A stretch of 64,000 nt of DNA from Paenibacillus psychroresistens (GTDB taxonomy: Bacteria; Bacillota; Bacilli; Paenibacillales; NBRC-103111), in assembly GCF_009728935.1 (NCBI RefSeq), contig NZ_CP034235.1, forward strand, positions 7,341,501 through 7,405,500, given 5' to 3'. Below are positions 45,211 to 54,800 of the stretch, piece after piece. The first letter of the stretch is position 1. Every line of letters starts with the position of its first letter. A model generated the notes under the pieces. That model did not search any database. It was given only the letters and a program-made list of their open reading frames with translations, and was not told the DNA's origin. A program made the position numbers and the translations under genes.

Positions 45211-46092
45211 CTACTCTTCTCCCGTCGCAACCGGATTCTCCTCATAACTAATCCAATCACTCCAGCTACCCGCATACAATTTAACATTGTCGAAGCCTGC
45301 TTCTTTAAGCGCAACAAAGTTAGGACTGGCTGTGACACCTGATCCGCAGTATACGATCAGTTCTTTATCTTTTGGCAATTGTTTAAATCTCTCCGCTTGT
45401 TCATCCGAAGTCTTCCATTGCCCCTTATCATTAAGGCTTTCTTTCCAAAAGGCATTAATTGCCCCTGGGATATGTCCGGCAACCTTATCAATGGGTTCTT
45501 CTAATCCTAAATATCTACGCTCTTCGCGAGAGTCGATTAATATCGTATCGGCGTTACCTAGTCTTGCCTTTACATCATTTACACTTACCAATAGATGACT
45601 CTGTACCCGAGGTTTAAAAGAACGCTCCCGTGGGTCGGGTCTTGTATAGATAGGTTGAATTAAATTATCTGTAGGATAGCCCGCTGCTTTCCATTGCGAG
45701 AAGCCGCCATCCAGTATGTATACATGGGTATGTCCAAGAAAATGCAGCATCCACCAGAAACGCGAAGCCATAGCTCCGCCTTGATCATCATAGGCTACAA
45801 CTTTGGCAGTATCATCAATGCCAATTTTGCCCAACATCAATGTAAAAGCTCCAAGATCCGGCAAGGGATGTCTGCCCCCATGCTCTTTAATCGGGCCAGA
45901 CAAATCCTGCTCCAAATCGAGATATACCGCTCCCGGGATATGCCCCTGTGTATAGGCTTCTCGACCAGCGTTAGGCTGGCCCAGCATGAAGCGGCAATCC
46001 ACAATAATTAGCTCGGATGGTGCCATAACATCTTTAGTTTCGTGATCTATTATATGTCCCGCCAGCCATTCTGAGCTTACGATTGTTGACAT
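45211..46092 (-). CDS. sseA: Thiosulfate/3-mercaptopyruvate sulfurtransferase
   Basis: A 293-residue two-domain rhodanese. The N-terminal inactive domain has DCRFMLGQPNAGREAYTQGH and HIPGAVYLDLEQDLSG; the C-terminal domain has the active loop VYCGSGVTA with the catalytic Cys near residue 249. CGSGVTA is shared by mercaptopyruvate and thiosulfate transferases, so the donor is not certain. It moves sulfane sulfur to thiol or cyanide acceptors in the cytoplasm. Start at 46092: a TATAAT -10 box overlaps the more upstream ATG, excluding it. Its last ~20 codons are copied at R1-R6. Confidence 0.93.
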   Translation of the reverse strand: MSTIVSSEWLAGHIIDHETKDVMAPSELIIVDCRFMLGQPNAGREAYTQGHIPGAVYLDLEQDLSGPIKEHGGRHPLPDLGAFTLMLGKIGIDDTAKVVAYDDQGGAMASRFWWMLHFLGHTHVYILDGGFSQWKAAGYPTDNLIQPIYTRPDPRERSFKPRVQSHLLVSVNDVKARLGNADTILIDSREERRYLGLEEPIDKVAGHIPGAINAFWKESLNDKGQWKTSDEQAERFKQLPKDKELIVYCGSGVTASPNFVALKEAGFDNVKLYAGSWSDWISYEENPVATGEE

Positions 46093-46176
46093 TTTTCCCA
46101 CATCCGTTTTTATTTTCATTATACACGTCTGCGAACTATTATTGAAATGATAATGTTAGAAAAGCCTACCGGTTTC

Positions 46177-47925
46177 TTACAGCTTAAATTGATGAGCTGT
46201 CCGTTGTAGTTCCAACGTCATTTCGCTAATCGTGTTCATTGCTTCCAATACGTCATTAAAGGACTTAATTTGGTTCTGAGTAAATCCAGATATCGATGTT
46301 GCCTCCGTTGCGTTTTCCTTAGACATTTGATAAATGTCTTGCAAAGATGCTGCTATCTGTTCTGATCCAGCAGATAACTGCTCCGAAGAAGCCGATGCTT
46401 CTTGAATCTGATTCACGACATTTCGTGTAGCTTCGAAAATGCGTTTGAAAGCTTCGCCTGTTTCTTGAACATTCTTAACTCCGTTATCCACTTCACCTTC
46501 ACTTCGCTTCATTTCAGCTACCGCAAAAGTAATGTTGTCTTGAATCGCTAGCACCAATTCCGAAACTTGATTGGCAGATTCACTCGAACGTTCAGCAAGC
46601 TTCCTTACTTCTGTAGCTACTACTGAAAACCCTCTACCCGATTCGCCAGCTCTCGCTGCTTCAATTGCCGCATTTAATGCCAAAAGATTCGTTTGATTAG
46701 CAATTTCCGTAATAACCTGTACAACAGAATTGATTTCAAGCGAACGATCACTTAAAACTTCAATAATAGTAGCCAGATCTTTTACTGTCGCTCTTAATGA
46801 AATCATCTGCTCTGTGGTCGTATCGATTAATTGATTTCCACGTTCTGCATCTTCTGCAGTATCTTGTGAAGCTTCTAATGCATAGGATGAGGTTTCTGCA
46901 ATTTTCTGGATCGCTATCGCCATTTCTTCCATGGCATTGGAGCTTTCCTCTGTATTCTTGGCTTGAGTATTAGCAATCAGCGAAATCCGCTCTACGGAAT
47001 CTGCAATTTGCTTGGCTGCTTGTGAAACCTCTTCAATAGATCGCGACAATTCAATCGATTTCTCAGAGACCTGATCCGAGCTCGTGCTGATTTGTGTAAC
47101 TATTTTACGGAGACTCTGTTTCATCTGTAAGAAAATATGGCCTAGCTTCCCGATTTCATCTTTATTCTTAACTTTAATATATTCTCCAGACAAATCACCT
47201 GCAGCAATCAGTGAAGACTGTTTGGACAGCACTAATAATGGATTGGAAATATGTCGGGCAAATAAGATAACAAAAACTAATCCTACTAAAAAGCAGCTAA
47301 TTAATGTATAGATAATATTCTTAAGAATACGTGATTGTCCTTGATTAAAGTCCTGCATATAGGAACCAGCCGCGATCACCCAGCCCCAATCTTTCTCATA
47401 AGCACTGTAGGCAACCTTGAGTGCCTCTTCCTCTGAATTGGGCAATGGCCACATGTAGCTGGTTAGACCTCCGCCATTCAATGCGGTTTTAATCATATCC
47501 TGAATATAGAAAGTACCATCGCTCGTTTTCTTATCCCAAATATTCTGTCCCTCCAAGGAAGGATGAGCCAGTAGATTGCCTTTTTCATCCAGGATAAAAA
47601 AGTACCCATTTACTCCAAGATCAATTTTCTTATTGATCGGGCGTTTACCATCGGTTTTGCCGCCAAGAAGCTCCCTTTTCACTTCTTCCTGGGCTTCTTC
47701 TTTAGTCATAGCGCCTTTTTCTACGGCCTGGTTAAGTGATTCAATCAAAGCTAACGCCATTTGCACATTGTTCTGAATATTCTTGTGTATAAGGGCATTT
47801 GTCTCGCTGGTAGAAGCATTATAACTAATGGTTCCCACGATTAAGACAGGAACTATCAATAGAAACAACGAAAATAAAAGCAGCTTTTTACGAATCGTTA
47901 ATTTAGTCAGACTCTTGTTGTTCAT
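46177..47925 (-). CDS. Methyl-accepting chemotaxis protein with Cache domain
   Basis: A 582-residue transmembrane chemoreceptor. Membrane helix about 13-35, extracellular single-Cache sensor (GVNGYFFILDEKGNLLAHP, then DWGWVIAAGSYM), second helix about 205-225, HAMP (SNPLLVLSKQSSLIAAGDLS), then the signalling hairpin with the conserved tip ITEIANQTNLLALNAAIEAA. It reports to CheA/CheW. Single-Cache receptors of this kind often bind carboxylic acids. Its own start ATG is 47925. Single gene. Confidence 0.93.
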   Translation of the reverse strand: MNNKSLTKLTIRKKLLLFSLFLLIVPVLIVGTISYNASTSETNALIHKNIQNNVQMALALIESLNQAVEKGAMTKEEAQEEVKRELLGGKTDGKRPINKKIDLGVNGYFFILDEKGNLLAHPSLEGQNIWDKKTSDGTFYIQDMIKTALNGGGLTSYMWPLPNSEEEALKVAYSAYEKDWGWVIAAGSYMQDFNQGQSRILKNIIYTLISCFLVGLVFVILFARHISNPLLVLSKQSSLIAAGDLSGEYIKVKNKDEIGKLGHIFLQMKQSLRKIVTQISTSSDQVSEKSIELSRSIEEVSQAAKQIADSVERISLIANTQAKNTEESSNAMEEMAIAIQKIAETSSYALEASQDTAEDAERGNQLIDTTTEQMISLRATVKDLATIIEVLSDRSLEINSVVQVITEIANQTNLLALNAAIEAARAGESGRGFSVVATEVRKLAERSSESANQVSELVLAIQDNITFAVAEMKRSEGEVDNGVKNVQETGEAFKRIFEATRNVVNQIQEASASSEQLSAGSEQIAASLQDIYQMSKENATEATSISGFTQNQIKSFNDVLEAMNTISEMTLELQRTAHQFKL

Positions 47926-48163
47926 GCCTCATCCACCTCTATGTATGTTTTGACTATGATTATAATATAGCTGAGACAATAAATGACAAGTATTTACCGG
48001 AAAAATATATTATTTTGTTCACATTTTAGGCTCTATGGACTATTGAATACACTCAACCAACCCTATTCTGGTATTCTTTGTAAATTATTAAGCAGGAAAA
48101 TAGGCGCATATTGGCGAATTATCTAAGACCCACAAAAGTTACAATTCTAGAAAGAGGTTTCAC

Positions 48164-48952
48164 ATGATCCAACCGGCAACCAGACGGAGATTCCGTCCTG
48201 ACATTGCAATTGCCCTCTTACTTTTACTCATCCCACTTATTGTGTCCATTTTCTTCTTTCTCCCGCGTTACTATCAGTTTACTGCATTAGGCAAAATTGT
48301 TTCCGTCCGAGATATCGGATTAAAAGGCAGTGTAAATTTCTGTTACGTACGTGAAGGTGTTACTCGAAATTTATATGAACGCTGGGTTATAGGGAGAGCC
48401 ATTCCAGATGCAAAATTTGAACTAGCAGATGCTTCTGTTGAAGATGAATACTCGGATATGATTGAAACTGGAGAAGAGTCGCGTAATGAAACCATACTTA
48501 ATGCCATTACCTCGGCTGAGGAGCAATCTACTGAGGCTGTATCACAAAATGATCAAAATGATTTTGATCAAAAGCTAGACGCACTTATTGAGGAAACCGG
48601 CGGCTATTATGGCGATTCGTTTGGGCTAATGCTTGGAATAGGTTTGGTGGAAGAAGCAGAGAATGAGGATTTTTCTAAAAGCGGTACGATTGTCATTGCA
48701 GGTACAGGCACTATGGAAGCAGATCATTCAGTAGGATCAGTTGGATCCATTCATGACAAGCTTCTGACAGCTGAGAAATTCAGTACTGATTATTTTTTTG
48801 TACCGAAAGATAAAGAAACCTTTGCCTATGTCGGTCTGAGTAATGAGGAAGAAGCTGAACAGGTTTCCCATAGTTTAAATTTAAAGCTGACTGTCGTTCC
48901 AGTAGCTAGTTTAGAGGAAGCATTGCAATACTTAAGTAATTTAAATACATAA
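48164..48952 (+). CDS. Membrane-anchored Lon-like (S16) protease domain protein
   Basis: A 262-residue protein with one N-terminal membrane helix (about 14-34) and a C-terminal domain resembling the Lon Ser-Lys protease core. GGYYGDSFGLMLGIGLVEEA holds the presumed Ser (near 151) and SVGSVGSIHDKLLTAEKF the presumed Lys (near 199), though the surrounding GPSA and GG motifs are altered, so activity is not sure. No ATPase domain. The DUF4328 gene follows after 17 bp, forming an operon. Confidence 0.65.
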   Translation: MIQPATRRRFRPDIAIALLLLLIPLIVSIFFFLPRYYQFTALGKIVSVRDIGLKGSVNFCYVREGVTRNLYERWVIGRAIPDAKFELADASVEDEYSDMIETGEESRNETILNAITSAEEQSTEAVSQNDQNDFDQKLDALIEETGGYYGDSFGLMLGIGLVEEAENEDFSKSGTIVIAGTGTMEADHSVGSVGSIHDKLLTAEKFSTDYFFVPKDKETFAYVGLSNEEEAEQVSHSLNLKLTVVPVASLEEALQYLSNLNT

Positions 48953-48969
48953 TAAGGGGAATCATTCCA

Positions 48970-49611
48970 ATGAAGCTTAAATCAGAAATGGTGTCTAGTA
49001 TTCTAAGAATCATGCTTTGGGCACTGGTTACACTAACTACATTAAATTTATTAGCTACAATAATCTATGCAGTGGATACCAGCTTTTACATGGATTCCAT
49101 TTACTCGATCAACAGCTTTATCAATTCCCTATCTACGGTGCTTTATATCCTTATTATTGTGATTTATTTAATATGGATTTACCGAGTCCATATGGATTTG
49201 GTTGTGATCTTCCCTTCATATCCTCGTTCTTCGGGCTCAGCACTTGCTTGCAGTATGATACCTATTTACAGCTTTTACGGACTCCCTTCTACCTATCTAA
49301 TGATTGGGGAACATTTTCAGAATGAGAATACAGGAGCCCAGAAGCAAGGGCGTTGGATCAGCGGATTAGCTGTCCCTATGATTATTAGCCTTATCCTCAT
49401 AAACTTGCTCAATCGATTAGTGACCAACAGTGATGGCGATGCGAACGTTTCGTTATTACTGGTTTCAAACGTAGCTGAGCTAAGCACCCATATTATGTTC
49501 TTATCACTATGTATTTTTGTGGCGAAGGGTTTACAATTAATCCATTTCAATAGCCAAATACCTAAATCAACCTATGACATTAACCCAGAATGGGTTTCCG
49601 TTATCAGATAA
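48970..49611 (+). CDS. DUF4328 membrane protein
   Basis: A 213-residue protein with about six hydrophobic segments and a central IYLIWIYRVHMDL stretch followed by a small soluble loop, typical of DUF4328 proteins. Function unknown. It is preceded by AAGGGGA and sits between the Lon-like gene and a GNAT gene, with 17- and 23-bp gaps, so the three form one operon. Confidence 0.72.
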   Translation: MKLKSEMVSSILRIMLWALVTLTTLNLLATIIYAVDTSFYMDSIYSINSFINSLSTVLYILIIVIYLIWIYRVHMDLVVIFPSYPRSSGSALACSMIPIYSFYGLPSTYLMIGEHFQNENTGAQKQGRWISGLAVPMIISLILINLLNRLVTNSDGDANVSLLLVSNVAELSTHIMFLSLCIFVAKGLQLIHFNSQIPKSTYDINPEWVSVIR

Positions 49612-49634
49612 ACTGTAAAAAGGAGTCTTCGTTC

Positions 49635-50120
49635 ATGGAGCTACAAGTGCAAGCTCTGACAGAGCAGCATGGAAAAGAGATCTGCAAATGGAGTTACGCA
49701 GCACCTTATGACATCTACAATTGGCCCTCTTGGGGAATCATGCTTGCACAGGAATTGCAGTTTGCTGATCCTGACATTCGTGAAGCTCAATTTGCGGCGG
49801 TTATTCAAATGAAAAAGGATAGTTTTGATCAAGAATTGATCGGGTATGTGCAGTATTTTCCAATGGAGGGTGTGACTCGAATTGGGCTTGGCATAAAACC
49901 AGATTTATGTGACCAAGGAATAGGACATGCTTTTATGAGAGCTATTTTAAAAGAAGCTATGGTGAGATACCCCGATCAAGAGATTGATCTGGAGGTTCAT
50001 ACATGGAATGAACGAGCGCAGAAAACGTATGCAAAAGCAGGGTTTATTAGGACTGATGAGTATGAAAGGTTGACTCCTACTGGGGTGGGAAGGTTTTATT
50101 GTATGGTTTACCAAGGGTAG
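49635..50120 (+). CDS. GNAT-family N-acetyltransferase
   Basis: A 161-residue acetyl-CoA-dependent acetyltransferase. RIGLGIKPDLCDQGIGHAFM is the cofactor-binding A motif (Q/RxxGxG/A as DQGIGH), followed by LEVHTWNERAQKTYAKAGFI. The substrate is unknown. ATG at 49635 has AAGGAG ten bases before. Last gene of the small operon; a terminator follows. Confidence 0.88.
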   Translation: MELQVQALTEQHGKEICKWSYAAPYDIYNWPSWGIMLAQELQFADPDIREAQFAAVIQMKKDSFDQELIGYVQYFPMEGVTRIGLGIKPDLCDQGIGHAFMRAILKEAMVRYPDQEIDLEVHTWNERAQKTYAKAGFIRTDEYERLTPTGVGRFYCMVYQG

Positions 50121-50132
50121 AAATAACTATTT

Positions 50133-50171
50133 GAAAGCCTTTTAGGAGTTTGTCTTGAAAGGCTTTTTGGG
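50133..50171 (+). terminator. Terminator of the GNAT operon
   Basis: Stem GAAAGCCTTTT / GAAAGGCTTTTT with T tail. Confidence 0.75.
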
Positions 50172-50288
50172 TTGATTTACCTCTATTTAGCACTTATTCA
50201 CATACACTTCTTGTACATGAAGCATTCCTTTCTCAAATCTGTTACAATGAAGGTTAACGTTCTTACGGATACGGAGGATCAATAAGGC

Positions 50289-51875
50289 ATGCTGAAGCTG
50301 AAAATCCCGATAAATCGAATGAATTATTTGATCGAGGCGGCGCAGGATCATATGGAACCCGATAATTTACAATTAGGCTGGGAATATTATCATAAAGGGT
50401 ACGTACTTTCTATGGAGTTATCAGATGTCATCCATCTGCGAGCTCAAGTGTATGGCACCAAAAAATATAACGTTGACATCAACATGACGAGTTTTTCCAA
50501 AAGTGTCTGCTCCTGCCCCTACGATGGCTGGTGTAAGCATATCGCTGCTGTGTTGTTCAATGCTTATTCCGTGCACGGCCGCCCAGAAATGCTGCTGCGA
50601 GAAATGAAAAGCTCACTGCATGCCTCTAAAAAACGGAGTATTCGCACCTCTGAAGGCAAAGCCAAAAAGCAAGTCGAACAAAAAATAGTCCCACAGGCCA
50701 ATGGAACTGCTAAGGAATGGCATGTTTATTTTGAACAACGGTTTTATGGGTATTCACTTAATCAGCAAAATTCCATCGATGGCTTTTATTCAGCAGCATG
50801 GACGGATTTAAGCGAGCTCGCTTCCAAATGGGAGGAATCGGTGCGTCAAATTTACTCGTTGCACGTTCTCTTTTTTATAATGCGTAAAATGGATTTATTC
50901 CACCAGATGAATCAAGCTTCCTATCTATCCTACTACCATGAATCTGCATGCCGCGCCGTGGCTAAGCAAAGTATGGAGAAGCTTGCTGAGATGGTGGAGC
51001 TTTTTGCTATCAGAAAGAAACCACTTAAAAAGCTTTGGGAGGAAACCATTGCATTTATTGGTGAGACAGCTCTAACCGGAAAACCAGGCCCTGTGGATTG
51101 GATGACGGTGTATCGGATGCTTTGGTGGTCTGTTTTTGATCGCAAGGCGTTTGCAGGAGCGGAACGTATACGACTAGAAAAATTAGTAAATACAGATCTG
51201 ACACCTCGAAAAAAAGAGGCTTTGTGGCTTGCTCTAGCACATTTTGAATTAATGGATGGGCAGGACGATGCAGCGATGCGTTGGCTTAAGAATATAACAA
51301 GCCCGATTCCTAGTGATTATTATATGGTTCTGCAGGGTCTAATGGAGCGCGAGGAATGGGAGCGTCTGCTGATTTGGCTGCGCTGGATGCTGCCGACTAT
51401 GTTGAAGGCAAGACAGGATGATTTTCATACGGTCTGTTCGTATTGGCTGGAAGCGATGAAGCATCAGCCTTCGGATGAGGAATGGATTCATGTCATGCTT
51501 TCGCTTTTACCACGGAGTTATTACTACTACACGGATTACCTGATGAAAACAGAACGGTTTCGTCAATGGGTCGATTTACAGCTGTCCCATCAAATCTCTC
51601 CTGCCAGCCTTTATACGGAGCAGTTGAAGGCTGTCGAGAAAGCAGACCCGACTTTGTTGCTCCCCTTGTATCATCAAGCTGTCGAAAAAGCAGTTGCTGA
51701 GAAGAATCGCGCTTCCTATAAAGTGGCTGTTCGTTATCTAAAAAAACTGTATACGATCTATAAAAAACAGAAGCAATCCGAGCGTTGGGAAGATTATATC
51801 TATCGGCTTGCTAAAAAATATTCGCGCCTTCGCGCTTTTCAAGAAGAATTGCAGAGAGGAAAATGGCTACTATGA
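50289..51875 (+). CDS. SWIM zinc-finger protein
   Basis: A 528-residue protein with an SWIM finger C-x-C-xn-C-x-H (SVCSCPYDGWCKHIAAVLFN, residues about 74-90) and a long helical remainder. SWIM proteins paired with SNF2-type ATPases are a constant feature of many Bacillales genomes and are thought to act together on nucleic acid. GGAGG lies 11 bases before ATG. Its 3' end overlaps the helicase start by 13 bases, so the two are translationally coupled. Confidence 0.9.
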   Translation: MLKLKIPINRMNYLIEAAQDHMEPDNLQLGWEYYHKGYVLSMELSDVIHLRAQVYGTKKYNVDINMTSFSKSVCSCPYDGWCKHIAAVLFNAYSVHGRPEMLLREMKSSLHASKKRSIRTSEGKAKKQVEQKIVPQANGTAKEWHVYFEQRFYGYSLNQQNSIDGFYSAAWTDLSELASKWEESVRQIYSLHVLFFIMRKMDLFHQMNQASYLSYYHESACRAVAKQSMEKLAEMVELFAIRKKPLKKLWEETIAFIGETALTGKPGPVDWMTVYRMLWWSVFDRKAFAGAERIRLEKLVNTDLTPRKKEALWLALAHFELMDGQDDAAMRWLKNITSPIPSDYYMVLQGLMEREEWERLLIWLRWMLPTMLKARQDDFHTVCSYWLEAMKHQPSDEEWIHVMLSLLPRSYYYYTDYLMKTERFRQWVDLQLSHQISPASLYTEQLKAVEKADPTLLLPLYHQAVEKAVAEKNRASYKVAVRYLKKLYTIYKKQKQSERWEDYIYRLAKKYSRLRAFQEELQRGKWLL

Positions 51876-54800
51876 GGGCAACAGCAACAGGAACATCTAT
51901 GATTCATTCCACTTGGATTCCTCCTCATTCGCTTTTTCTTTGGGGCACTCGTACCCATGGGGGTATTATGGATCCCATCGAACTGAAGAACCAGCTTTTC
52001 GCTTGGCATGCCCCTTCCTATTACGGCACCTTTATTGAAACCTCAGAGGTAGGAGCCAAGGAAGGCATCTTGCTTCCTGCTGCTATGGCTTTGGATTATT
52101 TTTGCAATACATCGGATTTGCAGCATGCCGTGTTCACATGGAGCGATGAACTAATTGAGCTTAAACAAGCTGCACCCGCGGTTAGAGAAGCGTTAATCGC
52201 TGGCCGCTGCATGCCGGATTATGCCAAATGGAAGCAGGGTAAACTTAGCTGGAAGCTACGTTTGGGCGAGGTTAGTGAGAGTAAGGACGGGGAAGAACTT
52301 AGTGATGGAGAGCTTCTGAATGATGGAGAGCTTCTGAATGATGGAGTACTTCTGAAAGATGGAGAGCTTCTGAAAGATGGGGAGCTTCTGAAAGACGGAA
52401 AACCTAAAACTCCTCCTGTTCATGATACGTTTGTTGACGAGGTTGTTTCACCGCTGTTGCGCGACTGGATGGATTCGCTTATTTCGGAATGGGTGCGCGA
52501 GCAGCCTGAGTTTCAACAAACGCTGCAGCGCTTGGAGCAAGCACATCCTATGCTCGCGGGCGGCTTGCCCGCAGACCTCTGGCTCGATGAAGAAGATTGG
52601 CTGGTTGCGATTGGCTGGAAGCATGATTCCAGCCCTTTCCGCACCTGCCTGCAGCTGGTCGAGCCCGATCTTGACGACTCGTGGAGACTGCAGCTTCAGC
52701 TGCAGGACCGCCAACGAGCGGATGTTCTAGTCGCGTGCAGCCCGGAGGGCGAGCCCGCGAAGGAAGACGCAGCCAGCCTGCCCGAGGCGTGGCTGGCAGA
52801 TCTTACGCGCGTGCGCAAGGATGTGCAGCAGTGGCTGCACATCCTGCCCTGGCTGCGCGACAGCTCCGAGCCGGAGCAGCTGCGCCAGGAAATCACCGCC
52901 GATGAGGCGTGGGATTTCCTGGCTAACGGCAGCATGCGGCTCGTCGAGGCGGGCTACGCGGTGTTCCTTCCCGCGTGGTGGGAGCGGCTGCGGAAGCAGA
53001 AGCCGCGCCTCAAAGCCAAGATCAAGTCCTCCGTTGGCGCAGCCAATGACTCCACGTTCGGCTTAGGGCAAATCATGCAGTTCGACTGGCGCCTTGCTTT
53101 AGGGGACGTTGTCCTAACCGAAGCGGAATTCCGCCAGCTCGCCGAACAGAAGCGAAAGCTCGTCCAGTTCCGCGGCAAATGGATCCAACTGGATCCAACA
53201 CAATTGGAACAAATTCAGAACGTCATGAAGCAGGTTAAGAAGAAAAAAGGGCTGTCTTTTCGCGATGTTATGGAAATGCATTTGTTAGGCTCTTCCGCTG
53301 ATGCCGATGCACCCGAGCTAGCTACTATTGAAGAAGAGCTTGAAATGGAAGTTGAGCTGAATGAACATCTTCTGCATCTCATGGCTCAGCTTAAGCAGCA
53401 AGCTGCAATCCCACCATTTACCGCACCAGAAAGCTTTAAAGGCTCACTCCGTCATTACCAATCGGACGGTGTCGCTTGGATGTTATTCCTGCGGCGCTTT
53501 GGTTTAGGCGGCTGTTTAGCAGATGATATGGGTCTCGGAAAAACCATTCAATGGATTACCTATCTTTTAACCGTCAAAGAAGCTGAAGAGCTTCGACTTT
53601 CGAATATAGCGGCAGCACAGTCTGATTCTAACGATGCCTCCAATGAAGATGAGCTTGAAGCCGCACCATCCTTACAGTCCTCTTTACTGATCTGTCCAAC
53701 CTCAGTACTAGGCAACTGGCAAAAAGAGCTCCAACGCTTCGCCCCTTCCTTAAAAGTCCATTTGCATTACGGACCGCAGCGTTTAAAAGGTGAAGCCTTT
53801 ACTGAAATGACCAAAGAAATGGATTTGGTGTTAACCTCCTTCACTCTTGCTCACTTAGATGAACCCGAGTTAACTGCTTTACAGTGGGGCTCCATCTGCG
53901 TAGACGAAGCACAGAACATCAAAAACGCCTACACTAAACAAGCCACTGCGATCCGCCATTTACAAGGGGATCATCGCATTGCACTAACCGGTACGCCGAT
54001 CGAAAATCGCTTAACCGAGCTTTGGTCGATTCTCGATTTCTTAAATCCAGGTTATCTGGGATCGTTGCGCGAATTTTCACATCGTTACGTCGCCAAAATC
54101 GAGAAAACCAAAGATGTCGCGGCCATCGGACAGGTGCAAAAGCTGATACGCCCTTTCTTACTGCGCAGAGTAAAAAAAGACCCAGCCATCCAGCTAGATC
54201 TACCCGATAAGAACGAAATGAAAGCTTATGTTTCCTTAACGACGGAGCAAGCTTCCCTATATGAAAACTATATCCAAGAAATGTTCGCCAAGCTGGAACG
54301 GCTCAAAGCTATGGAACGTCGCGGTCTCATTCTAGCGGCCTTAACCAAGCTGAAGCAAGTCTGCAATCACCCTGCGCTTTTGCTTAAAGAAGGCGTTCAA
54401 ACCCACACACTGGGACGCTCCAATAAAGTGGAACGCCTGCTGGATATGGTCAATGAGCTCCGCCAAGAAGGCGATCGTTGTTTAATTTTTACCCAATTCG
54501 TCGAAACCGGACACCTGCTGCAGAATATCATTCAAAAAGAACTCAAAGAAAAGGTCCAATTCCTCCATGGTGGCACACCTAGAGCAGAACGTGAGCGGAT
54601 GATTGAGACCTTTCAGAACGAATCGCCAGATCTGGAGAATGGCAGCGGGATCTTTCTACTTTCCTTGAAGGCAGGAGGAACAGGCTTAAATTTAACTGCC
54701 GCTAACCACGTCTTCCATTTTGATCGTTGGTGGAACCCTGCGGTTGAGAACCAAGCAACCGATCGCGCCTTCCGTATTGGCCAAACCCGCCATGTTCAGG

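Larger units (their letters stand above)
44885..45275 (-). repeat. R7: authentic sseA 3' end with its downstream repeats
   Basis: GGTTGACTTCGTGTTGATTT (44892), CACCTACTTAAAATGTTGACT, the ATPase terminator, TGTTGACTCCATGTTGACTT (45107), the sseA terminator hairpin (45133-45176) and the sseA C-terminal codons with core AACTAATCCAATCACTCCA at 45246-45264. Here the tail is part of a full gene (LYAGSWSDWISYEENPVATG then EE and stop), so this copy identifies the origin of the repeats. Beyond the core R1-R6 diverge from sseA at once. Confidence 0.85.

Noticed and set aside
29310..45275. Integron with attC sites
   Set aside because: No integrase in the window, units hold genes in both orientations with their own promoters, and the repeats are coding-derived tails rather than attC-like folded sites. 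A gene-end integration array fits better.
49590..49634. Longer N-terminus for the GNAT protein
   Set aside because: The upstream in-frame start lies inside the DUF4328 gene; the ATG at 49635 has its own AAGGAG site.
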